The translations under genes and the position numbers were made by a program. The notes beneath the pieces were generated by a model, which did not search any database, was not told the DNA's origin, and saw only the letters and a list, made by a program, of their open reading frames with translations. Positions 24,712 through 32,504 of a DNA stretch of 64,000 nt are shown piece by piece. Source of the stretch: UBA2357 sp046295975 (lineage in GTDB: Bacteria > Pseudomonadota > Gammaproteobacteria > Burkholderiales > Rhodocyclaceae). The stretch is from NCBI GenBank assembly GCA_046295975.1, contig JBKBMG010000011.1, positions 49,558 through 113,557 on the forward strand, in the 5' to 3' direction. Position 1 is the stretch's first letter, and each line of letters begins with the position of its first letter.

Positions 24712-26084
24712 TACAAAGCCTCCGCGCCGGCCTGCGAGGCCGGCTCGCCTGCCAGCAGGCGCGCGAGCAGCGTCTCGTAGCCGGCCACCATGCGCCTCAG
24801 GTTGAAATGCTCGGCGCGCTTCGCCCCGGCCCGAGCGAAGCGGGCGCGCTCGTCCGGGTCGTTCATCCAGCGGTTCAGCACCGCCGCCAGCGCATCGGCA
24901 TTGCCCGGCGGCACCAACTCGCCACTGCGGCCGGCTTCTATGATCTCGGCCGGCCCCCACGGGCAATCGCTTGCCACCACCGGCACCCCCAGGGTCATCG
25001 CCTCGACGATGACGTTGCCGAAACCCTCGTAGTGCGACGCGAGCACGAACACGTCGGCCTGCCTCAACCAGGCGAAGGGATTGGCGACGAAGCCGGTGAT
25101 CCGCAGCCGCCCGGCCACGCCGTATTCCGACGCCCAGCCCATGATCGCCTCGCGCTGCGGCCCCTCGCCGACAATCACCAGCTCCGCCGGCTGCGGGGTG
25201 CGCAGCCGGGCAAAGGCGGCGATCAGGGTACGGAAATCCTTCTGGTCGGTGAGGCGGCAACAGGTCACCACCCACGGCGCCCGTTTGTCGGGCAGTACAG
25301 CGGCATCACCGCCTGCGCCTGCACCCACTCCTGCCGCCGCGCCTGCTTCGGCCGGGACATCCGCCAGCCGCCGCATGCGCGCCAGATCGTAGCCGTTGTG
25401 GATCGCACAGACCTTGTCCGGGCGGGCGCCGAAATGCGCGATCAACTCGTCGCCGACCCCGCGCGACGGCGTCGCGATCGCATGCAGGGAACGCAGCGCC
25501 AGTGCGATCAAGCCCCGTTCCCAGGCATTCGCCCCGTGCCCGCGCTGGGCGAAGTAACCGACTACCGATCCATGCAGGCTGCCCACCAGTGTCCGCCCGC
25601 GCAGCGAGCGGAAATGCCGCCAACGGGCCACGCTGAGGAACAGCGAGGCATTGTGCATGACTGCGTAGACCACCCGCGCGTCGGCGATGCGGGCCTGGGT
25701 GGCGATGGCCCGTGCATAGGCCAGGAAATTTTCGCGGGAATAGTCGAACGGGTTGGTCAGCCCCAGCGCCTCGAAACGCACGATGCGCAACCAGGCCGGA
25801 TCGCCGCCACGCCCCTTCTTGCTTTCCCCCTCACCTGAGGGATCGCCATCGGCGAACGGTTCAACGTCCCCAGCCGCCCCGGCGTCCTCGAATAGCCGCG
25901 CCACCGCGTCATGCGTTAGCAACACCAGCCGGTAGCGTGCCGAAAGCCCCCGCAGCAAGGCCAGCGTCTGGATCTCCGCGCCGCCGATCGCGTCGGTCGC
26001 GAGCACCGCCAGCAGGCACGGCTTGTCGCTGCCACCGTCGTCGCCATGGCCACCTCGCCCGCCAGCCACCCCCTCCGCCTCCAT
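24711..26084 (-). CDS. GT4-family glycosyltransferase
   Basis: 457 residues from ATG at 26084, overlapping the deacetylase stop by one base (TGATG). A Gly/Asp-rich N-terminus of about 18 residues precedes LLAVLATDAIGGAEIQTLALLRG. Donor domain: WVVTCCRLTDQKDFRTLI and EGFGNVIVEAMTLGVPVVA (E-x7-E). An acidic stretch near residues 80-100 (DGDPSGEGESKKGRGGD) and a Gly/Ala insert near GAAAGVGAGAGGD are low-complexity loops absent from the sister gene downstream. A related, probably duplicated GT4 with a different acceptor. Confidence 0.9.
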   Translation of the reverse strand: MEAEGVAGGRGGHGDDGGSDKPCLLAVLATDAIGGAEIQTLALLRGLSARYRLVLLTHDAVARLFEDAGAAGDVEPFADGDPSGEGESKKGRGGDPAWLRIVRFEALGLTNPFDYSRENFLAYARAIATQARIADARVVYAVMHNASLFLSVARWRHFRSLRGRTLVGSLHGSVVGYFAQRGHGANAWERGLIALALRSLHAIATPSRGVGDELIAHFGARPDKVCAIHNGYDLARMRRLADVPAEAGAAAGVGAGAGGDAAVLPDKRAPWVVTCCRLTDQKDFRTLIAAFARLRTPQPAELVIVGEGPQREAIMGWASEYGVAGRLRITGFVANPFAWLRQADVFVLASHYEGFGNVIVEAMTLGVPVVASDCPWGPAEIIEAGRSGELVPPGNADALAAVLNRWMNDPDERARFARAGAKRAEHFNLRRMVAGYETLLARLLAGEPASQAGAEAL

Positions 26085-27121
26085 CAACGCCCGCCCCGCA
26101 GGCGGGTGACCAGCGCACGCAGCGGCGCGGTCAGGCGCCATGAACGGCTGCGTCGCATCTCGTCGAGTTGCGCCTCCAGTTCCACGATGCGCGCGCCGGG
26201 GTCGCCTGTCCCGGCCTCCGGCGCGGTCCCCGGTGCGGCCACCAGCCCTCGCAGTTGCTGCGCGTGCAACCGCCCCAGCATCTGCGCCAGCGTCGCGTCT
26301 TCCGGCGCCCAGGCGTAGAAGCTCTCGGCATAGGCCACGGCGTCGGGCAGCGACCAGGAGCGCGACCGGTTCAGCGCCAGCACCCGGTCCGCATAGGGGC
26401 GCTGCGCCTCCTGCGACGCATACACGGCCATCGCCGCACGCTTGGCCTCCAGCCAGGGGGTGATGTCGAGCAGCCGGTTGCTCGCCGACTGTACCGAAAT
26501 GTCGTAGCTCACCGGCAGCAACGGGAAGTTCAGCCGACGCAGCGCCTCCCACACCAGCAGCGCGGTGGCACGATGATCGGGATGGGGTTCGAGCAGCGAG
26601 GGGAAGAACGCTGTACCGCCCGCCGCCTGTGCGGCAACGAACTGCGCGGTCTCAAGCGGCGAGCTTGCAAACTGTGAAGTTACAGACTGCGAGCCAACAA
26701 ACTGCGAAATCTCCGCCATCGCGCGGGCGATGCGCGCCTCGTCCGGGCGCAGGCCACGGTCGGGCTCGCGCCAGAAGGCCGTCTCCGTCCCCCCCAGCGC
26801 GGCCAGCGCCCGGCCCACTTCGCGTTCGCGCTCGCCCACCAGTCCGCCGTCGCCGGTCGCGACGTCGGGCACGCCCCCCAGCGCACCGTCGGTCACCACC
26901 ACCACGCGCACCGCAATACCCGCAGCACGCGCGGCGGCAATGCTGCCCCCCATGCCATAGGTTTCGTCGTCGGGATGGGGCGCGAACACCAGCCACGGCC
27001 CGGGGAACAAAGGCCCGCTGGACTGCGGCAGATAATCGGGTTCGATCAGCAGCACGGACAACACCCCCGGCCCGAACGGCCGGATGCCGCCGCCCCGCGA
27101 CTGAATTGACGGATCGAGCAT
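26084..27121 (-). CDS. PIG-L family deacetylase with extra C-terminal tail
   Basis: Probable zinc-dependent N-deacetylase acting on an N-acetylated sugar of the polymer or its lipid-linked precursor. 345 residues. Zinc/catalytic motif PHPDDE (HPDD 49-52) and the second His motif EPHPDHRAT (HPDH 180-183). Residues 139-161 hold three copies of [S/T]-[S/A]-Q-F-[V/A], encoded by less G+C-rich DNA than the surroundings, in a loop between catalytic motifs. The end (324-335, RSRSWRLTAPLR) is the motif shared with two glycosyltransferases, unusual for a deacetylase. The stop of the next gene upstream abuts its ATG directly. Confidence 0.88.
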   Translation of the reverse strand: MLDPSIQSRGGGIRPFGPGVLSVLLIEPDYLPQSSGPLFPGPWLVFAPHPDDETYGMGGSIAAARAAGIAVRVVVVTDGALGGVPDVATGDGGLVGEREREVGRALAALGGTETAFWREPDRGLRPDEARIARAMAEISQFVGSQSVTSQFASSPLETAQFVAAQAAGGTAFFPSLLEPHPDHRATALLVWEALRRLNFPLLPVSYDISVQSASNRLLDITPWLEAKRAAMAVYASQEAQRPYADRVLALNRSRSWSLPDAVAYAESFYAWAPEDATLAQMLGRLHAQQLRGLVAAPGTAPEAGTGDPGARIVELEAQLDEMRRSRSWRLTAPLRALVTRLRGGR

Positions 27122-28060
27122 TCAGCGCACATCGGTGTCCCCCGGTTGCCATGCCGGCTGGCAGGCGGCGAAGCGGGCCGCGCTGGACGGCATCACCACG
27201 CCCACCATGCCGGTATCGCGCGCCTGCGCCCCCGCCGGCACGCCCTCGGCCGACAGGTCGCCCTGCCACCACACCAACCGGCGCGCACCACGGGCATGCA
27301 CCCAGCCGCGCAAGGCCGGCAGCAGCGCCTGCAGGGCAGCGTCTTCCAGGCCGTGGTCGACCAACCACATCTCCTCGCCCGCCCGGTGCAACACCAGCCA
27401 ACCCGAAAGCGCCAAGCCGCTGCGCACGCCAATCAGCAGGTAGGGGCGATGCGGGTTGCGGGCGTAGCGCCAGTCCAGGTACCGGCGGTCGCGCACCAGC
27501 CGGCAGCCCGGGCGGCCGGCCGCGTCCCGCCACCGCGCGTCGATGCGGGCGTCCGCCCAATCCAGGCGGCACAGCCGCCACAGCCGCGCGTGCGACGGCC
27601 GTGCGTCTATCACGTATTCATGGATGCGCCCGGTGCCGCGGTAAAACCCCAGCCGCTCGCCGAGCCGGAACGGGCGCTCACCGGGGAAGCCATAGAACAT
27701 GCCTTGCGGAATGCGCGACTGCAGCGCCGCGATCAGTCCGTTCATGAACGTCGCGTAAGCTCCGCGCGGTCCTGCGCCGCCGCGCGCATCGGGCGACAGC
27801 ATCACGTCGCACACCTGAGCGATGGGCACTGGCTCGCCATCGAAGACCCCGGGCAGGATCACCGCACCGGCATGTCCCAGTATCCCGCCCTCGCCCTCCA
27901 GCACTACATTGACGTGGCCGGACAAGGCCGCATCCTGGTACTTCCAGCGCCAGGCCGCGGGCTCGACCGCCTTGTGGAACACCGTCGCGAACAGGCCGCA
28001 CAAGTCCTCCACGGCCGCATCGCCAACGTCGCGGACGCGATACCACTCCCCACCGGTCAC
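27122..28060 (-). CDS. GNAT-like acyltransferase of polysaccharide locus
   Basis: About 312 residues from GTG at 28060, which overlaps the Wzt stop as GTGA. N-terminal half reads as a GNAT fold: LFATVFHKAVEPAAWRWKY, HAGAVILPGVFDGE, VMLSPDARGGAGPRGAYATFM (pyrophosphate-loop-like) and FYGFPGERPFRLGERLGFY. The second half repeats a looser GNAT-like pattern (RYLDWRYARNPHRPYLLIG), as in two-domain GNAT proteins common in O-antigen loci. It may acetylate or otherwise acylate a sugar; the substrate is unknown. The long open frame upstream of 28060 lies inside wzt and is not used. Confidence 0.7.
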   Translation of the reverse strand: MTGGEWYRVRDVGDAAVEDLCGLFATVFHKAVEPAAWRWKYQDAALSGHVNVVLEGEGGILGHAGAVILPGVFDGEPVPIAQVCDVMLSPDARGGAGPRGAYATFMNGLIAALQSRIPQGMFYGFPGERPFRLGERLGFYRGTGRIHEYVIDARPSHARLWRLCRLDWADARIDARWRDAAGRPGCRLVRDRRYLDWRYARNPHRPYLLIGVRSGLALSGWLVLHRAGEEMWLVDHGLEDAALQALLPALRGWVHARGARRLVWWQGDLSAEGVPAGAQARDTGMVGVVMPSSAARFAACQPAWQPGDTDVR

Positions 28061-29265
28061 ACCACCTCCACCTGCTGCGCGACCGCCCACTCGTGGCACA
28101 ACCTTACAACCCCAAGTTCGCGCCCCTGCTTGCGAACCACGATGCTGTCGAGAACGGCTTCGTCCCACAGCACCAGGCCTGCGTCGTCCCACACCCGAAA
28201 ATGCAGTAAGTACTCGCCGCCCATAAGGGGAACATTCTGAAACGTTAAGCGCCCGCCGGTCGTTCCTTCCAGCGCAGGATCTCCACGCAACTGACTTCCC
28301 GTCACGAACACACCTCTCCCGCTATCCATCTTGAGCGAAATCGTCACATGGAAGCGTACTGAGGCAGGCGCCTCAACCGACCACTCAATCCCCAGATCAT
28401 CGCCGGTGCCCATTGGCAAAGGCGTAGCGACCTCGAACCGCGCGACACGCACATCTGCCCGCGAATAGGTATGCTCGGGTATATCGTCCGCCCGATCCTT
28501 GGCCATCTGGTAGGCCTCGTAGGCCGGCAGCACCTCCTCCGGCGTGCCGCGCAGGCGCAGTCGGCCGGCCTGCATCCACAATACTTCGTCGCAGAAGGTG
28601 CTGATCTGGTACATGCTGTGCGAACACAGCACAATGGTCTTGCCCTCGCGGCGGAAGGCCATCATGCGGTCTATGCACTTCTTCTGGAAATGCATGTCGC
28701 CCACCGCCAGCGCCTCGTCGACGATCAGAATGTCCGGGTCCAGCGACGCCACCAGCGCGAAGGCCAGCCGCACCTTCATGCCGGTGGAGTAGGTTCGGAG
28801 CGGCTGATCGATGAAGGCCTCGATCTCGGCGAAGCGCACCACCTCGTCGAAGCGGGCGGCGACGAAGCTGCGGTCCAGGCCCAGCATGTCGCCATAGAAG
28901 AAGATGTTGTCGCGCCCGGAGAACTCCGGGTGGAAGCCCACCCCCAGCTCCAGCAGGCCCAGCACCGTACCGTAGCGTTCGATACGGCCGGTGCTGGGCT
29001 GGTGGCTGCCGGCCAGCAGGTGCATCAAGGTGCTCTTGCCGGCGCCGTTGTCACCGACGATGCCCAGCGACACCCCCTTTGGCACGTCCAGGGTCAGGGC
29101 TTGCAGGGCGACAAACTCGCGGTGCCGCCGCCGCCGCCCCAGCAACTCGATCACCCGGTCCATGGGGCGCTCGTACACCTTGTAGGCCTTGCTCGCATCC
29201 ACAAGGCGAAAAGCCAGCGCCCGGCCGGCGGCATCGGCAGTGGCGGAATCGTGCTCAGACCACAT
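28057..29265 (-). CDS. wzt: Polysaccharide ABC exporter, ATP-binding protein
   Basis: ATPase of the Wzm/Wzt exporter, which flips a finished lipid-linked O-antigen or capsule chain across the inner membrane. 402 residues from ATG at 29265. Walker A GDNGAGKST (71-79), ABC signature YSTGMKVRLA (159-168), Walker B ILIVDE (179-184), switch His in CSHSMYQ. The C-terminal 140 residues form a Wzt-type beta-sandwich domain (GRGVFVTGSQLRGD, GGEYLLHFRVWDDAG), the kind that recognises the polymer end in O9a/O8-type systems. It overlaps wzm by 11 bp. This domain suggests chain-end-capped export. Confidence 0.93.
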   Translation of the reverse strand: MWSEHDSATADAAGRALAFRLVDASKAYKVYERPMDRVIELLGRRRRHREFVALQALTLDVPKGVSLGIVGDNGAGKSTLMHLLAGSHQPSTGRIERYGTVLGLLELGVGFHPEFSGRDNIFFYGDMLGLDRSFVAARFDEVVRFAEIEAFIDQPLRTYSTGMKVRLAFALVASLDPDILIVDEALAVGDMHFQKKCIDRMMAFRREGKTIVLCSHSMYQISTFCDEVLWMQAGRLRLRGTPEEVLPAYEAYQMAKDRADDIPEHTYSRADVRVARFEVATPLPMGTGDDLGIEWSVEAPASVRFHVTISLKMDSGRGVFVTGSQLRGDPALEGTTGGRLTFQNVPLMGGEYLLHFRVWDDAGLVLWDEAVLDSIVVRKQGRELGVVRLCHEWAVAQQVEVV

Positions 29266-30070
29266 CGGCAAACCCCGGCCGCAAACGGCGGAACACGAAC
29301 ACCCCCACACCCCCGGCAAACACCGCCAGCGCCACCACGTAGGCGCACACCGCAGCATCCGGCAGCCGCCCTTCCAGCAACACGGCGTGGTAGCCGAGCG
29401 CGAACGGCGTAAACGGGTTCAGCCACACCCATGCGCGCATGGCCTCGGGAATCTGGCTCAGCGGGTACAGCACCGGCGCGGTGAAGAACACCCCCATCAA
29501 CAGCATCGACAGCAAATGCGGCAGGTCGCGCACATACACCGCCAGCGCCGACACCAACATCGCCACCCCGCAGGCAAAGCCGAGCTGCACCAGGTACAAC
29601 ACCCCCAGCCCCAGCAGCAAATGCGGCGCGGCCAGCACGCCGCCGCCGGTGCTCACCAGCGCAAACACCGCGATCAGCCCGAAGTACACCAGATGTGCGG
29701 CCAGCACCCGCGCTGCCGGAAACACTTCCACGGGAAAGCTGCCGTGGCGCAACACGTCGGCCCGCGACAGCACCGCGGTGGCGGACTTGTTGACCGCCTC
29801 CTGAAACGCCAGCCAGGGCAACAGGCCCGATAGCAGGAACACCACGAACGGCACTTCCGTCGCGCGCTCGCCCAGCACCGGCACCTTGAGCGCCCACACG
29901 AAGCCGAACACCCACCAGTAGATGGCCACCAGCAGCAGCGGCTGCAGCACCGCCCACACCCCGCCCAGCAGCGTGCCCGCGTACTGCTCGCGCAGATCGC
30001 GCACGACGAACACACGCAGCATGCGCACGAACGCGCCAAGCTGCCGGGTTCGTCCAAAACCTGTTGCCAT
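29255..30070 (-). CDS. wzm: Polysaccharide ABC exporter, membrane protein
   Basis: Permease half of the exporter. 271 residues with about six membrane helices, the ABC-2 family signature region VRDLREQYAGTLLGGVWAVLQPLLL, a periplasmic loop after ALKVPVLGER, and LNPFTPFALGYHAVLLEGR near the end. First gene of the leftward polysaccharide operon, 88 bp from a TATAAT box. No Wzx flippase or Wzy polymerase is in the window, so export is ABC-dependent. Confidence 0.94.
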   Translation of the reverse strand: MATGFGRTRQLGAFVRMLRVFVVRDLREQYAGTLLGGVWAVLQPLLLVAIYWWVFGFVWALKVPVLGERATEVPFVVFLLSGLLPWLAFQEAVNKSATAVLSRADVLRHGSFPVEVFPAARVLAAHLVYFGLIAVFALVSTGGGVLAAPHLLLGLGVLYLVQLGFACGVAMLVSALAVYVRDLPHLLSMLLMGVFFTAPVLYPLSQIPEAMRAWVWLNPFTPFALGYHAVLLEGRLPDAAVCAYVVALAVFAGGVGVFVFRRLRPGFADVV

Positions 30071-30157
30071 ACGGGATGTTTGCCTAGTCGTACCGGCCGC
30101 GACCGGTTCAAGCGCCGCCCCACAAGGTGTGGCGCCAGCGGGGAAAAAAGATGGCGG

Positions 30158-30163
30158 ATTATA
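30158..30163 (-). promoter_or_regulatory. Candidate -10 box of the wzm operon
   Basis: A perfect TATAAT reads leftward; transcription would start near 30150 and give a leader of about 80 nt before wzm. No TTGACA-like -35 was found. Immediately upstream (30163-30174 on the minus strand) is GGCGGTAGCGCT, resembling the RfaH-recruiting ops element, but placed before the -10. Confidence 0.5.
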
Positions 30164-30229
30164 GCGCTACCGCCGGGCCGCTGATACCCGGGCGAGCCGT
30201 AGCGGAATGGTGCAGCGTGTCGCCTGATG

Positions 30230-30262
30230 TGAAAACGGCGCAGCCAAAAGGCCGCGCCGTTT
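30230..30262 (-). terminator. Rho-independent terminator of the Asp-box lipoprotein gene
   Basis: AACGGCGCGGCC (minus strand, 30261-30250), loop TTTT, then GGCTGCGCCGTT (30245-30234) followed by TTTTC. A 12-bp stem with one G-T pair, about 20 bp after the lipoprotein stop codon. It isolates that gene from the wzm operon downstream. Confidence 0.85.
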
Positions 30263-30280
30263 CATCAATGCGTCGCCGTA

Positions 30281-32044
30281 TCAGTAGCGTGCAAACCGGA
30301 ACCCGGCACGAGCATCCGACTTGTACTCATACACCCACTGCCCATCCACCCACATCCAAGTGGTGTCGACCGGTCGCGCCCACTTCGGCACCTCGACAAG
30401 CTTGCCCTTGTCAAAGAACGGCGGCACCCCCGCGGTAACCCGTTGACGGACGTGTGCGAGGTGCCCTTCCTGACGTATCTCGTCGATCTCGAACGCATCG
30501 TACTCGATACGCCCCATCGCCTGGAGATACTCCGCATAGTCCACACGAGCACGGAAGAACGGATCGATCTCGTTGTACGCCTTTCTGTACTCCTCGTTGA
30601 TCAGCGCCGTCCAGTAGGCAGCGATACGCTCCTTCAGCCCATCCAGCGTGGGCACCTGATCCGGTACCGGAGAACGGAGCTGGGCCAGATCGAGCTTCAT
30701 GCTCACCAGTTCCTTCCGGAGGTACTGATCCGTCATTTCCTCGAGAATCACCTCGACGCCACCGTCACCGGTCGGAATGACGTCGTGCGCGAACAGGTTG
30801 ACCAGCAAGCTCTTCTCTTCACGAACGGGGAGACGCGCATCCTGGACGATCCAAGTTCTGCCGCCATCTTCGGACAACGCATAGCGGATACGGCTACGAA
30901 TCTCGCGCCAATCCTCCCACATCACGAATACGCGGTTATCGTCCAGGAATGACACCTTGGGCGCCCTGGCGCGTGCGTACTCGGCCTCGCCACGACGAAG
31001 TTTCTCGGCACCGCTCCAGGTCGCGCCATTGTCTTGTGAGCGCACCACCCGGACATCACGAAACTCGGCACGTGCCTGCCCGCGTTCCGCAACCGCCATC
31101 GCGAACACAATGTCGCGGCCGTTCGCAGCCACACTGATCGATTCGATACCGACGCCACGCAAGGCTTCAAGATCGAACGGCACCCAGGTCGTGCCATGGT
31201 CATCCGACCACGCACCTTCAATGAGGTAATCGTCCTGCAGGTCGCCGTGTTGAGCGATCCAGTACACGAACCAACGATTTCCGGAAATGAACGCATCAAA
31301 CGGAAGCGTCATCGAATCCGTGGTGTTGCGGATCAGCACCGTGTCGCCGAACGCACGCTCTTCCGCCTTGCGGGCGCGAGACACGATGCGAGATCCCTGC
31401 CCGTCCTTGACCCAACTGAATACCCCCTGATTCCCGGCATCGTCATTCACCCAGACCGGATAGAGGCCGGGCAGGATCAGTTCCGGAGCGTCACCGACCG
31501 CCTTGCCGTCAGCGTCGACCTGGCGATAGTAGAGGTTGTAGAAATTCTCCTGGCCAAGTTGTTCGCCATACCAGAGTGCCTCCAGTCCCCGCGCACCGGT
31601 ATGGAGACGGAGCCGTGCCAGCGCCTTGGTATCACCACTGATGCCGAACGGTTCGACAGGACGGGCCCCTTCACGGCGGACGAAAACGTCGCGCTCGGGC
31701 TCCTTGTTACGATACGCCAACCAAACGCTGTCACCGCTCACTGCTGCCGCGAGACCCGACGGCGCCTGCTCCTCATCGGAAGCATCGACCAGATTGATCA
31801 CTCGTCCATCCGGCGTGCTCAGATTGAGCTCCGGAAGATCGGCATACCATGCAAGCCAATAACCGTTCTCTTCCGCGCGCACAGCCGTCCAATGTGCGTT
31901 CCACGGCAGACTGGACGACACCGAGACGATCTCCACCGATTCCGCCGCACTGGATGCCGCCCGCTCGCCCGCAGGGATACTGGCACATCCGGCAAGTACA
32001 CCTGCAAACATCGATGGCACGAGCACTCGATTCAAAAAACTCAC
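30281..32044 (-). CDS. Lipoprotein with three Asp-boxes (sialidase-like propeller)
   Basis: 587 residues. Signal peptide with lipobox V-L-A-G-C (Cys20), so membrane-anchored. Three Asp-box (BNR) motifs, S-x-D-x-G-x-x-W, at 280-287 (SDDHGTTW), 336-343 (SQDNGATW) and 391-398 (SEDGGRTW), mark a beta-propeller as in sialidases and glycan-binding exo-enzymes; sialidase catalytic residues cannot be assigned. The last 125 residues (from about 465, LKERIAAYWTALINEEYRKAY) look like a separate small alpha/beta domain of NTF2-like type. GTG start with a perfect AGGAGG 5-10 bases upstream. Position between a glycan exporter and a secreted protein suggests binding or trimming a surface glycan. Function unproven. 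Confidence 0.75.
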   Translation of the reverse strand: MSFLNRVLVPSMFAGVLAGCASIPAGERAASSAAESVEIVSVSSSLPWNAHWTAVRAEENGYWLAWYADLPELNLSTPDGRVINLVDASDEEQAPSGLAAAVSGDSVWLAYRNKEPERDVFVRREGARPVEPFGISGDTKALARLRLHTGARGLEALWYGEQLGQENFYNLYYRQVDADGKAVGDAPELILPGLYPVWVNDDAGNQGVFSWVKDGQGSRIVSRARKAEERAFGDTVLIRNTTDSMTLPFDAFISGNRWFVYWIAQHGDLQDDYLIEGAWSDDHGTTWVPFDLEALRGVGIESISVAANGRDIVFAMAVAERGQARAEFRDVRVVRSQDNGATWSGAEKLRRGEAEYARARAPKVSFLDDNRVFVMWEDWREIRSRIRYALSEDGGRTWIVQDARLPVREEKSLLVNLFAHDVIPTGDGGVEVILEEMTDQYLRKELVSMKLDLAQLRSPVPDQVPTLDGLKERIAAYWTALINEEYRKAYNEIDPFFRARVDYAEYLQAMGRIEYDAFEIDEIRQEGHLAHVRQRVTAGVPPFFDKGKLVEVPKWARPVDTTWMWVDGQWVYEYKSDARAGFRFARY

Positions 32045-32457
32045 AAAACCTCCTCAGAACGCAGAAGCGTTGATCAACGCATTGGACAAACCGCGTTACG
32101 CATTTTGCGCACGCGCAACTGCGAGCAAACCTAGGATTATACAGGGCTATGACGCGTAGCCGCAGACCGAAACCACTGAGTGGACGATGCTGGCCCGGAC
32201 GACTCGCTTGCATCTTTCCCGCAGCCGCGTGAGGGACCCTCAGCAGACCACAAGGTTCCGCGAACCTAGAACAGACAACCGCCCCGCCGGCTATGCCGAG
32301 AACGCGATCAGAGACACAATTTACCACCCCGGCCCGCCTGAGCACGCACCAAACCAACCTAGCACTCACAACGCTCGCCTGGAGAAGGCACGCAGGGCGG
32401 AAATCTACATGGAGCAACTTGCAACGGGCAAGAAATCCGTGGGAAATACCGTAAACG
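32045..32457. other. 413-bp region without a gene, with one candidate -10
   Basis: Between the lipoprotein start and the terminator of the secreted-protein gene. TATAAT on the minus strand at 32141-32136, preceded directly by TG, is a plausible -10 for the lipoprotein, giving a leader of about 85 nt; no -35 is evident. The DNA is less G+C-rich than average. No small gene or structured RNA was convincing. Confidence 0.45.
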
Positions 32458-32480
32458 AAAAAACCGCCCCGAAGGGCGGT
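32458..32480 (-). terminator. Strong rho-independent terminator of the secreted-protein gene
   Basis: Minus strand ACCGCCC, loop TTCG, GGGCGGT, then six T (32463-32458). A UUCG-capped 7-bp GC stem with a U-run, 24 bp after the stop codon; among the clearest terminators in the window. Confidence 0.95.
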
Positions 32481-32504
32481 TCATCAACTACGCAATCCGG
32501 GAAA

